Below are positions 47,583 to 55,803 of a stretch of 64,000 nt of DNA, one piece after another. Positions within the stretch are counted from its first letter, which is position 1, and the number at the start of each line of letters is the position of its first letter. Origin of the DNA: a virus. The notes beneath the pieces are model-generated. The model made no database searches, was not told the DNA's origin, and saw only the letters and a list, made by a program, of their open reading frames with translations. The stretch lies in IMG/VR virus record IMGVR_UViG_3300021225_000468, positions 1 through 64,000 of that record. One strand, given 5' to 3'. A program made the position numbers and the translations under genes.

Positions 47583-49334
47583 ATGACAATTGAAACACCT
47601 GAAATTAAAGCTCGAAATATTTTAGAAAATTATGAAGGTTCTAATAATCAAATTTTAGAATGGAAATCTAAATTATTGAATTCTAAAACATTTACTTTAA
47701 CAAGAACACAGTCAGACTACATATACAAATACCATAATATCGTACCAAAAATTGCAAAAAAACATGTTAGAATAGTAAGTTCTTTTGGTGACAAAATAAT
47801 GGATGATAAAAGATTAGTAAGTCCACCTGAAAAAATATGGGTTGAAAAATTATTATGTGAATCTGAAAAGGCATATCACATATGGGGGAAAGTGATTGAT
47901 TCTGAAAATAATTATTCCTTTTGGATACCAAAAACTGCAATCATACAAGAAGAAAAAAAATTGAATAGAGAGATTGATTATTCTAAATATGGAAGTAGAC
48001 CACCTTTAGAACATCAAAAGACCGCTATAGAAAAACTGTTAGCAAATGATAGATTCATATTAGCAGATGATATGGGTTTGGGAAAAACAACAGCATCTGT
48101 AATTGCTTCATTAGAATCTGAGGCAAAAAAAGTTTTAATTATTTGTCCTGCATCACTTAAAATAAATTGGAAGAGAGAAATTGAAAACTACACTGATAGG
48201 AGAATCTTAATTGTTGAAGGAAGAAAATGGGGTTCAACATTTGATTTCTACATTATTAACTACGATATAATAAAAAATTATCATTCTACAGATAACTCTG
48301 AAGATAGTGATGATTATAAATTATTGGTTAACGCAGGATTTGAATTAGCGATTGTGGATGAAGCACATTATCTTTCAAATCCACAAGCAAACAGGACTAA
48401 ACTTCTTAATGATGTACTGTCAAAAATTCCGAAAGTATGGTTACTTACAGGAACACCTATGACATCAAGACCTATGAATTATTATAACCTACTAAAAATA
48501 GTTAATTCTCCATTGACTATTAATTGGCAGACGTATGTAAAAAGATATTGCAAAGGTTATCAATTTAGAGTTGGTAATCGAAAAATATGGAATACAAGTG
48601 GGGCATCTAATCTTGATGAATTGAGAGAATTGACAAAAAATATTGTTTTACGTAGATTAAAAACTGATATATTAGATTTACCTGAAAAAATTATTACACC
48701 TTTATTCTTGGAACTTAAAAGTACATTTTATGATGAAGAGTTAGAGGAGTTCATGAGGATAAGTAACGATAATAAAGAAAAAGAAAGTATCACAGTTACT
48801 TTGAATAGATTGATGAAAATAAGACAATTAATTGCAATGGAGAAAATACCATATACATGTGAATTAATTGACAAAGTTTTAGAACAAGATAAAAAAGTTA
48901 TTGTATTTACAAACTTCACAAATACATTAGATATACTTCATGAAAAGTACAAAAAAAATTCTGTAACACTTGATGGAAGAATGTCAAAAGAAAAGAGACA
49001 AGAAAGTGTTGATAAGTTTCAAAATAACGATAAAGTAAAAATATTCATATCTAATATTATTGCAGGAGGTGTGGGTATAACTCTGACCGCAGCTGAAACA
49101 GTTATTATGAATGATTTATCCTTTGTTCCTGCTCATCACTCACAGGCAGAGGATAGAGCATACAGATATGGTCAAAAAAATTCTGTTCTTGTTTATTATC
49201 CCATATTTGATAATACAATAGAAAGAATTGTATATAATATGTTACAAAAGAAGAAAAATATTATTGACCAAGTTATGGGTGATGGTGAGTATTCTGAATC
49301 ATTTACCAGGGACCTTCTTAATGAAATTTTTTAA
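47583..49334 (+). CDS. SNF2/UvsW-type DNA helicase
   Basis: A 583-aa superfamily 2 translocase. Motif I is ADDMGLGKTT (residues about 161-170), motif II is VDEAH (258-262), and motif III is LLTGTPMTSRP. C-terminal lobe motifs include KVIVFTNFTNTLDILHEKY, AGGVGITLTAAETVIMND and QAEDRAYRYGQ, the SNF2 arginine-finger block. Its likely role is remodelling replication or recombination forks, as for UvsW-like phage helicases. I chose the ATG at 47583 because the segment encoded from the ATG at 47532 looks like leader (MLFITTIIHRKYIYLVN). Its 3' end overlaps the convergent 76-aa gene by 36 nt. Confidence 0.9.
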   Translation: MTIETPEIKARNILENYEGSNNQILEWKSKLLNSKTFTLTRTQSDYIYKYHNIVPKIAKKHVRIVSSFGDKIMDDKRLVSPPEKIWVEKLLCESEKAYHIWGKVIDSENNYSFWIPKTAIIQEEKKLNREIDYSKYGSRPPLEHQKTAIEKLLANDRFILADDMGLGKTTASVIASLESEAKKVLIICPASLKINWKREIENYTDRRILIVEGRKWGSTFDFYIINYDIIKNYHSTDNSEDSDDYKLLVNAGFELAIVDEAHYLSNPQANRTKLLNDVLSKIPKVWLLTGTPMTSRPMNYYNLLKIVNSPLTINWQTYVKRYCKGYQFRVGNRKIWNTSGASNLDELRELTKNIVLRRLKTDILDLPEKIITPLFLELKSTFYDEELEEFMRISNDNKEKESITVTLNRLMKIRQLIAMEKIPYTCELIDKVLEQDKKVIVFTNFTNTLDILHEKYKKNSVTLDGRMSKEKRQESVDKFQNNDKVKIFISNIIAGGVGITLTAAETVIMNDLSFVPAHHSQAEDRAYRYGQKNSVLVYYPIFDNTIERIVYNMLQKKKNIIDQVMGDGEYSESFTRDLLNEIF

Positions 49335-49529
49335 TTTTTCTAAACCATCATTAATTATCGTTGGTAAATTTTCGTCTTTTTCATTACATACACTAACGAT
49401 AAATTTTGGTTTATCGTTCTCTATTTCATAATGGGCAGAATTAATTTCCCCTTCTAATTGTAATATGAAAGGTATTTTATTTTGACAACAATATCCTAAT
49501 GCGTCCATAAATGGTTTTTCTGTAATCAT
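49299..49529 (-). CDS. Small conserved-looking protein (76 aa)
   Basis: Reads like a real protein: MITEKPFMDALGYCCQNKIP, an FILQLEGEI strand, a central KPKFIVSVCNEKDENL and a C-terminal amphipathic helix. It starts with ATG, faces the neck-like gene and overlaps the end of the SNF2 gene by 36 nt. No family recognised. Being convergent with the helicase and divergent from the neck-like gene, it would need its own promoter in the 38-nt gap at 49530-49567. Confidence 0.5.
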   Translation of the reverse strand: MITEKPFMDALGYCCQNKIPFILQLEGEINSAHYEIENDKPKFIVSVCNEKDENLPTIINDGLEKLKNFIKKVPGK

Positions 49530-49544
49530 ATCTTAAATATAAAG

Positions 49545-49552
49545 TATTTATA
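49545..49552 (+). promoter_or_regulatory. TATTTATA element upstream of the neck-like gene
   Basis: AAAGTATTTATAGTAATAAC begins 23 nt (core start) before the ATG at 49568. Same core and spacing as at 58337 and 60893. Candidate late promoter. Confidence 0.45.
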
Positions 49553-49567
49553 GTAATAACTAAAGAT

Positions 49568-50695
49568 ATGTCCACAGTAATATCACAAACAGATAAAGAA
49601 AAATTATATACACAGATATTCCATTTATTAGGAATGCCTGTAAGAGGAATTGAATTGACTGAAGAACAGATGGATTCTTTCTTGGAATTAAGTATCTCAG
49701 ATTACGAACAATATGTAAGTAATTGGTTGATAGAATCACAATGGTCATCACTTGTAAATGTGGATGTTGATACAATTTCTTTGACAAGAGCATTCACCAC
49801 AAGAAGTTTAGATTACGAAACACAATATCAGTATGCATATTCTAAAATTGTTGGTTTACAAGCTGGCGGTCCATGGGAATTGAAAAAAGATTACATTACA
49901 TTATCAGCAAATACACAATCATACATAATTCCTGCGGGAAGAGAAATTAATGAGTTACTATGGTTCACAAGAGCAGAATTAACAGACTCCATCGTAGACC
50001 CATTCTTAGGAGGTTTTGGTGGTCTTGGTGGTGTTGGCTTTGGTGGTGTTGGAGGATTTGCTCAAATTGGTACATCGGGGTCATATTTTATGTTACCAGC
50101 ATACGACTTACTTTTAAGAATGCAAGACAGAAACATAAAAAATAGACTTATAGGTGGAGAATTAACATATAGAATTACTGCAGGACCTAATGGAACTAAA
50201 GTCGTACACTTACATAATACTCCTGGTGGTAAATTTGATTTCGGTTCGATACAACAACACAATTACCAATTATGGTATTGGTACTATGAAACTACCGATA
50301 ATAGAGATGAGTGTTTAGAGGCAAACAAAGACATCGTGAAATTACCTTCTGATGTTGATACTGAATCATTGACATGGAGTAAATTAAACAAACCTGCACA
50401 AAACTGGGTTAGACGTTATTTAATGACTTATGCAAAAGAAGGTCTATCAAGAATATGGGGTAAATTTTCAGGTGACTTACAAGTTCCTGACAGTACAATT
50501 AAATTAGATTATACATCTTTACAAACAGAGTATAAAGATGAAAGACTAAAATTAGTAGAAGAGTTAATTGGTCCTGAAGGTATTCTGACACGTTTAAGAC
50601 CAGAAAAACTAATGGAACGTAGAAAATTAGAAGCAGAAAACTTAAATGCAACCTTAAAGTATAGGGCAATGATTTACCCTATACAAGTCATCTAA
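49568..50695 (+). CDS. Neck protein gp13-like (tentative)
   Basis: A 375-aa protein. Its opening, YTQIFHLLGMPVRGIELTEE, QMDSFLELSISDYEQYVSNW, recalls the gp13 neck pattern 'LG.PV..ieltdeQ~d..~~~al~~Y'. It contains a striking Gly-rich loop (GGFGGLGGVGFGGVGGF) at about residues 144-160, then FMLPAYDLLLRMQDRN. The C-terminal part has WSKLNKPAQNWVRRYLMTYA and KEGLSRIWGKFSG. The length exceeds T4 gp13 (309 aa). It is encoded alone on the plus strand, convergent with DNA polymerase with only 3 nt between stops. Head-tail connector function is inferred. Confidence 0.55.
   Translation: MSTVISQTDKEKLYTQIFHLLGMPVRGIELTEEQMDSFLELSISDYEQYVSNWLIESQWSSLVNVDVDTISLTRAFTTRSLDYETQYQYAYSKIVGLQAGGPWELKKDYITLSANTQSYIIPAGREINELLWFTRAELTDSIVDPFLGGFGGLGGVGFGGVGGFAQIGTSGSYFMLPAYDLLLRMQDRNIKNRLIGGELTYRITAGPNGTKVVHLHNTPGGKFDFGSIQQHNYQLWYWYYETTDNRDECLEANKDIVKLPSDVDTESLTWSKLNKPAQNWVRRYLMTYAKEGLSRIWGKFSGDLQVPDSTIKLDYTSLQTEYKDERLKLVEELIGPEGILTRLRPEKLMERRKLEAENLNATLKYRAMIYPIQVI
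50659..50684. terminator. Possible hairpin inside the 3' end of the neck-like gene
   Basis: An 8-bp perfect stem GTATAGGG/CCCTATAC (50659-50666 with 50677-50684) with a 10-nt loop lies within the last codons of the neck-like gene. The convergent polymerase stop is only 15 nt beyond the stem. There is no good U tract on either side, so it may be a weak bidirectional terminator or chance. Confidence 0.3.
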
Positions 50696-50698
50696 GTT

Positions 50699-53599
50699 TT
50701 ACTCCATTGCATATAGAGCAAATTCTGATGAATCAAATTCGTTACCTTCATCATCTACTATGATGTCACTAACACTTTTTTCTTCATAATTAACTACTTT
50801 CCTATTGTGTTCAATCCAATATTGGTCAACATGTTTTAAACTGTCTTCTACGTACATAAAATATGGGTCCATTTTCATCCTATTCCAAAATATCACTTCC
50901 ATTTCAGATAAAGTCATTACTTCATCTAAATTATCCTGATGACCATCTTTTAATGGATATCCATTAACTAATTCGCACTGTTTTTTAGTAAAGTATTGTC
51001 TATCCTTAGGGTCTTCAATTAATATGTCTTCACGAATTTCAGGATTAAAAACAACAAGTAGAGGTTCAATCCTTTTATTAAAAATACTAATATACCTTCC
51101 GACATTATAGTCTCCCGTCATTTCAGGATTATTTAAAATTTCCTTTTCAGGAATCATATAACAATTTATTTCGACATAATCAGGTGGTATTGGTTTTCCA
51201 TTATTTATATAATATTCTTCTTGTTGTTTTTTTGTCGCTTTTGTAATTTTTTGTACATCTCCCGATGTTTTCTTTTTTCCATTATTTACATAATAAATTG
51301 TTTCACCAAGATTTGCAGGATATTGACTTTGCATAACAAGTTCCATGTGTGCCTGTCTTGACATTAAAGAACCCGATTTCGTTCTTTTTGTTATGTGTTT
51401 TTTGTAGTCTTCCACAGATTGTTTCATCCTACTTTTATTTGCAATTTTTGCTAACGGTATCTTTTTATTATAAATTTTATCTATGGTTTCATAATATAGT
51501 TCGATAAAGGATAGACCGTCACCATTCATTAAATGATGTAAAGCATCATCTAAGAAATCTGATATATAATGTTGTAACTTCTTAGATTTGATAGTGTTAC
51601 CTGTTAATTTAATTTTTTCTTTACCTTTTTTTACTAATTTGATAATGTAATTTTTTCTTGAAATATTAATTGTTGATGGTGCAACATAATCTATATCTAA
51701 CCCCATTTCATTTCTCATGAAAATATCGTTAAATTCAGCAATGTCTGCGGAGATACCATCATATTTTTTATTGTGTTCTACTAATTCATTTTTTCCTTGA
51801 CCGATATATATGTGTGTATCAACATCTATAGGTGTTTCGAAGTTAACACCATCAGTATCCATAACTAATGGTTTATACCCCTTTTTCATGAAAAACATAA
51901 TCATCATACGAAGACACTGACGACCAATACATGTTGTCATTTCACCCATGTTCATATCACCCCAAGGAAAGACCTGAGGTGCAGATAACGAACCAAAAAA
52001 CGCATTAATGAATATTTTAATGGGTAATTGTTTCCTATCGTACATTTCAGAACTGACCGCATCAATTTCCTTTAGTTCGCCTGATAGTCTTTTATAATTA
52101 ATCCTAATTTTTCTAAAATACCCTAACATTGATTTTAAAACACCTGTAACATCACAATCAGGAAATACATCATACACTAACTCAATCGATGGATATAGAG
52201 ATGCAAAGTCAAATTTTACAACATTTTTAGAATATCCAACATTTAATAATCTTGATAAACCACCTGTAATTTTACGTTTTTCATCTTTTTTAGGTATTGC
52301 AAGATTATTTTCATATGACCAAGCCAACATGATGAGTTTCCATAATGTTGCGGTCCCCATAGTTGCAACTCGTTCATATGTTGTTGGAACTAATTTAGAA
52401 AGTAAAAATGTCGATTGACTAAAAGAATCGTCAACCACCATAGTTTCATACAAGTCATCATCAAGATATTGCTCAACTATTCGTTCCCCTTTCCATATTT
52501 CATATACATTTGGGAATCGAGACAACAAGTTTTCTGTACCTTTTTCTCCTACTTTTTTATACTTACCTGTCTTGGGGTTTACATAATAACTGTCATTTTC
52601 TAAATATATTTTGGAGATTTGTGAACCTTCGACATATACACGATTTGGTTTTTCTTTTTCCAAATATTTCGTGATATACTTCAAACTCCACGACTTAATA
52701 TCTGAATTGATTGCTTGTGCTCTTCTAACTGCATGAGATATATCAATAATATTAAAACCAAATAGAACATGTTGTGTGTATGGTTCCATTTCGTTCGCCA
52801 ATTTCAAAACACCTTCTTTTTCTTTTAGTCCCTTATCACCATATACACAAGATAATTTATTAATGTCTAACCCATTTATTTTCGCTCTTTCTAAAATAAA
52901 AGGAAAATCAAAAGAAGCAGAATTATATCCCCCAATAATCGTTGGTTTTAATTCTCTTATAATCTCAAAAAATTCAATAATTGCAATTTTTTCACCTTCG
53001 TCACCAAACGCAGATAATGTTTTATGAAACCCTCTATTATCTTTTAATCCTATTAATATTATTTTATCTACTGATGGATTTAATCCCGTAGTTTCTATGT
53101 CAAATACTAATCTATGAATATTACTATAATCATCAATACCTTTGAAAAGTCTTTTTTTCTTCTGTACTAAGAATTGTTCAACAGGAGTAAGTATTGTGAA
53201 ATACGATTTGTACTTTTCATTCCAAGGGTCTATACCTCCTTTTTTGAAAAAATTAATGAGAGAAGTATAACTCTTTAGTGATTTTATTAAAAACTTATGT
53301 CCATTATTTAATCTATCGTTATCTTTTGTGTCTAACTTATCAATAACAATCCCATAGTCTTTCATCATTTTTTTCTGTTCAGACTTAGAATTGTTATAAA
53401 AATTGAGACCATTTAAATCACCACACCACAAAAATGCTGTAAAACTATCTGTTTTAATAGTTTTTCCCTTAATTGGGTCTTGTATTATTTTATATATTAA
53501 ATTATTAGCATAATCATATTCTACACCTACAATAAATTCCTCATTATCAGAACCATTCAAGAATGATTCTATGATTTCTTGTGAAATAACTTCTCCCAT
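50699..53599 (-). CDS. gp43: Family B DNA polymerase, gp43-like
   Basis: A 966-aa replicative polymerase with proofreading. Exo I is VFDIETTGL (D167, E169), Exo II is NSASFDFPF (D231) and Exo III is near EQYLDDDLYET (about 377-386). Polymerase motif A is KFDFASLYPS (D464), motif B is KIFINAFFGSL (about 528-538) and motif C is VMDTDGVNF (D581, D583). Motif C has Gly where Ser is usual (DTDS). All catalytic aspartates are present. Length is near T4 gp43 (898 aa), with additional C-terminal residues. It is transcribed alone, away from the other replication genes. Confidence 0.95.
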   Translation of the reverse strand: MGEVISQEIIESFLNGSDNEEFIVGVEYDYANNLIYKIIQDPIKGKTIKTDSFTAFLWCGDLNGLNFYNNSKSEQKKMMKDYGIVIDKLDTKDNDRLNNGHKFLIKSLKSYTSLINFFKKGGIDPWNEKYKSYFTILTPVEQFLVQKKKRLFKGIDDYSNIHRLVFDIETTGLNPSVDKIILIGLKDNRGFHKTLSAFGDEGEKIAIIEFFEIIRELKPTIIGGYNSASFDFPFILERAKINGLDINKLSCVYGDKGLKEKEGVLKLANEMEPYTQHVLFGFNIIDISHAVRRAQAINSDIKSWSLKYITKYLEKEKPNRVYVEGSQISKIYLENDSYYVNPKTGKYKKVGEKGTENLLSRFPNVYEIWKGERIVEQYLDDDLYETMVVDDSFSQSTFLLSKLVPTTYERVATMGTATLWKLIMLAWSYENNLAIPKKDEKRKITGGLSRLLNVGYSKNVVKFDFASLYPSIELVYDVFPDCDVTGVLKSMLGYFRKIRINYKRLSGELKEIDAVSSEMYDRKQLPIKIFINAFFGSLSAPQVFPWGDMNMGEMTTCIGRQCLRMMIMFFMKKGYKPLVMDTDGVNFETPIDVDTHIYIGQGKNELVEHNKKYDGISADIAEFNDIFMRNEMGLDIDYVAPSTINISRKNYIIKLVKKGKEKIKLTGNTIKSKKLQHYISDFLDDALHHLMNGDGLSFIELYYETIDKIYNKKIPLAKIANKSRMKQSVEDYKKHITKRTKSGSLMSRQAHMELVMQSQYPANLGETIYYVNNGKKKTSGDVQKITKATKKQQEEYYINNGKPIPPDYVEINCYMIPEKEILNNPEMTGDYNVGRYISIFNKRIEPLLVVFNPEIREDILIEDPKDRQYFTKKQCELVNGYPLKDGHQDNLDEVMTLSEMEVIFWNRMKMDPYFMYVEDSLKHVDQYWIEHNRKVVNYEEKSVSDIIVDDEGNEFDSSEFALYAME

Positions 53600-53724
53600 A
53601 TATAATTTTTTGATTGACGTATTTGCTTGTGAAATGAATTCACAGTTTGTCTTGAATATTATAATATACCAAAAAAAATCATGATTAAAAAATCATCGAT
53701 TAAGAAATCTACATAAGTTTTGTA

Positions 53725-54849
53725 TTAAAAACCTTGTGATTCTTTTATTCTAATTACGAAATTATCTACTACTGTTTTACACTCGTTGAATGTAACTTGT
53801 GCACCCGAACTTTTACTTAACAAGGTCTTAATTGCTAAAATATTTTTTGTACCTGTTCCTGTTGTATATAATGCAGAACCATTAGAACCCTGATTTACAG
53901 GTGCACCATTGTATATTACTGTTCCAAAAACAGAATTCCAATTACTATGTCCTAATAAAATAAATAAATCACAATGTGAAGGGTCACCTGCTGCATATGT
54001 TTGTCTATAATATGAGTGTACAGTAAAACCACTGACAGTATTCCCTGTGTATATTACATTTGCAGCTAAAGTACCACCACCATCTGCACCCGAATTTCCT
54101 CCTGATTGGAAACCTATTGGTAATCCATCACCATATACTGAATTATTTCTTGTACCTAATACTGTAAGAGGAAGATAAGTCAAACTTTGAGTACCTGTGA
54201 ATTGTTGATATCCTAAACTTATATAATTAAAACTTGTGTCTATGGTTGTTGTAGTTCCACTATTTTGGTAGTTTATTGCATTTGGATATGTACCTAAAAT
54301 ATATTGTGTATTTCCAGTATACGATACATTCGAAATTAACCAAGGAGAAGTTATATTACCACTATCGTACATGTCAAAACCCCCATCAAGTATATGAAAT
54401 CCATTACCATCTAATTGATAAGCATAAAAACTCGGATTTCTAAAATCAGACATGTAATTTCGTAAATATTGTGCAATTGTAACTAATTCATCATTTGGAT
54501 TTTTTGAAATACCTAAATCTGATGGTGTTAAATCAGAGGTCTGAACCCATATATCAGTCCTACCTGTTGACCAATTTATAACTTCTGTTATTGTTTCTCC
54601 TGTTGCACCAAATGACTTTAAAAAAAACACACATTGATTATCATTATGTGCTACATGAATAGAAGGACCACCTGAATTTCTATGTACATATATCGTATAA
54701 CCACTTGGGGGTGGTGTAATTCCATTATAAAAACCATGAACACTTGTAGGACCATAATCATCTGAAGAATCAACACCTATCAAGAAATTGGTATTTCTTG
54801 TTGCTGTCAATTTGGTGGTTGACCCTGATGTTTTAATTTTATTAGGCAT
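53725..54849 (-). CDS. Putative virion adhesin/fibre-associated protein (374 aa)
   Basis: Unrecognised. The composition is typical of exposed phage proteins: high G, S, T, N and Y, few charges, and no membrane segment. Distinctive stretches include GFYNGITPPPSGYTIYVHRN, SGGNSGADGGGTLAAN and CDLFILLGHSNWNSVFG. The C-terminal 30 residues are helical (NECKTVVDNFVIRIKES). It overlaps the upstream 122-aa gene as TAATG. It is in a minus-strand pair with a small Ig-like protein, near fibre genes, so a receptor-contacting role is plausible but unproven. Confidence 0.5.
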   Translation of the reverse strand: MPNKIKTSGSTTKLTATRNTNFLIGVDSSDDYGPTSVHGFYNGITPPPSGYTIYVHRNSGGPSIHVAHNDNQCVFFLKSFGATGETITEVINWSTGRTDIWVQTSDLTPSDLGISKNPNDELVTIAQYLRNYMSDFRNPSFYAYQLDGNGFHILDGGFDMYDSGNITSPWLISNVSYTGNTQYILGTYPNAINYQNSGTTTTIDTSFNYISLGYQQFTGTQSLTYLPLTVLGTRNNSVYGDGLPIGFQSGGNSGADGGGTLAANVIYTGNTVSGFTVHSYYRQTYAAGDPSHCDLFILLGHSNWNSVFGTVIYNGAPVNQGSNGSALYTTGTGTKNILAIKTLLSKSSGAQVTFNECKTVVDNFVIRIKESQGF

Positions 54850-55217
54850 TATACAATATTAATATATAACTTTTCTCTTATTGGTAATATTAATTTTGTT
54901 GTTGGATTTTGATTGGTGTCTAAAAATTGTACTGTTATTACTCCCTCAAATCTCCCTTTTACTTCAGTTTGTGTTTCAGTAAACCTATGTGTTATATAAT
55001 ATTCATCTGTGGTGTTTTGAAACTTTTTCGTTCTTGTTGTAATATTACATGATGAGTTTAAAATCACAGGGGCACCATCTTCAATATCGTACATATCAAG
55101 TGTTATGTCAGAATTTTCCAATAAATCATTGAATGATGTTTTATCATTTTTTCCATCATCTATTAATTTCAATTTTAATATTGGGTCTGTAGCGTCTTTT
55201 CTTATAAAAAATTCCAT
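54849..55217 (-). CDS. Small BppU-N-like beta protein (122 aa)
   Basis: A beta-rich protein opening MEFFIRKDATDPILKLKLID and containing ITLDMYDIEDGAPVI, then HRFTETQTEVKGRFEGVITV and LILPIREKLYINI. This 'f.i..gd..P.l...l.d...f..lL......v...' pattern is like the N-terminal domain of baseplate upper proteins (BppU/DUF2479), an Ig-like platform for receptor-binding parts. It directly precedes the 374-aa adhesin-like gene with a TAATG overlap. A connector role is inferred from resemblance only. Confidence 0.5.
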   Translation of the reverse strand: MEFFIRKDATDPILKLKLIDDGKNDKTSFNDLLENSDITLDMYDIEDGAPVILNSSCNITTRTKKFQNTTDEYYITHRFTETQTEVKGRFEGVITVQFLDTNQNPTTKLILPIREKLYINIV

Positions 55218-55220
55218 ATT

Positions 55221-55228
55221 TATAAATA
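55221..55228 (-). promoter_or_regulatory. TATTTATA element upstream of the 122-aa gene
   Basis: Sense-strand GAATATTTATAAATATGG, only 3 nt before the ATG at 55217. It lies in a 50-nt divergent gap shared with the next element on the other strand. Confidence 0.3.
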
Positions 55229-55258
55229 TTCTTGATGTCCATTATATTTTATATATGA

Positions 55259-55266
55259 TATTTATT
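55259..55266 (+). promoter_or_regulatory. TATTTATT element upstream of the holin-like gene
   Basis: TGATATTTATTAATG abuts the start codon at 55268. Same core as the other copies. The very short distance would give a near-leaderless transcript, if it is a promoter. Confidence 0.3.
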
Positions 55267-55267
55267 A

Positions 55268-55480
55268 ATGACAAAAATAATAAAGTATATGGGTAACAAC
55301 AAAGTATTTAGTTTTATTGGTTCGCTATTGGTTATGGCGATTGCAATTGGTATTTTCTTCATGTTAATGGAAAAAGAAATGCCACAGTCTAACAGAGAGT
55401 TATTAATTGCGTTTGTATCAGTTTTATTTGGTGCAATGGCAACATCAATTAAAAAAATCACAGGAGACGATGAGAAATAA
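55268..55480 (+). CDS. Two-TM small membrane protein, holin-like (70 aa)
   Basis: A short protein with two hydrophobic helices: about residues 13-33 (VFSFIGSLLVMAIAIGIFFM) and about 44-61 (ELLIAFVSVLFGAMATS). They are separated by a charged loop (EKEMPQSNRE) and followed by a basic/acidic tail (KKITGDDEK). Size and topology fit a small phage holin that times host lysis. The following gene overlaps it by 11 nt and encodes a single-TM coiled-coil protein, reminiscent of holin/spanin pairs. No endolysin is nearby in the window, so the lysis role is inferred only. Confidence 0.55.
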   Translation: MTKIIKYMGNNKVFSFIGSLLVMAIAIGIFFMLMEKEMPQSNRELLIAFVSVLFGAMATSIKKITGDDEK

Positions 55481-55769
55481 TGAAATTGTTATAATGATTA
55501 TAGGTTCAATATTACTTCTTGGATTTGTAATTTACATGTTGATATTTTCATTTCATATGTCTAAAACAAATCTAATAAGAGAAGATATCAAAAATGATAG
55601 TATTATCTTTAAAGAAAATCTTCAGTTAAAAATGAATGATAGTGTCATGATAGAAAATAAGAAAAAATTAAATAATCTTATTGACAACCATGAAAACAGA
55701 TTACAAAGATTAGAAAATAGAAAACCTATAATTAATCGTGATACTGTATTTCTTTTAAAAGAAAATTAA
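55470..55769 (+). CDS. Single-TM coiled-coil protein, possible i-spanin (99 aa)
   Basis: I use the ATG at 55470 (MRNNEIVIMIIGS), which overlaps the holin-like stop. An upstream in-frame ATG at 55407 would overlap the holin-like gene heavily. One N-terminal TM helix (about IVIMIIGSILLLGFVIYMLI) is followed by a long charged coiled-coil region (KKKLNNLIDNHENRLQRLEN). This N-terminal TM plus periplasmic coiled coil is the layout of an Rz-type inner-membrane spanin or of a phage membrane anchor. No separate outer-membrane lipoprotein partner is seen. Confidence 0.5.
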   Translation: MRNNEIVIMIIGSILLLGFVIYMLIFSFHMSKTNLIREDIKNDSIIFKENLQLKMNDSVMIENKKKLNNLIDNHENRLQRLENRKPIINRDTVFLLKEN

Positions 55770-55773
55770 TAAT

Positions 55774-55803
55774 AAAAAAGGGGAATTTAAATTCCCCTTT
55801 TTT
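55774..55803. terminator. Bidirectional intrinsic terminator
   Basis: A perfect 30-bp palindrome centred at 55788/55789: A6-GGGGAATTT and its complement ending T6. It serves the plus-strand holin/spanin-like pair and the convergent minus-strand fibre gene, whose stop codon (55803-55805) overlaps it. Confidence 0.88.

Noticed and set aside
49560-49793. Minus-strand 77-codon frame opposite the neck-like gene
   Set aside because: Leu/Ile-rich shadow of the neck-like coding strand with no start context.
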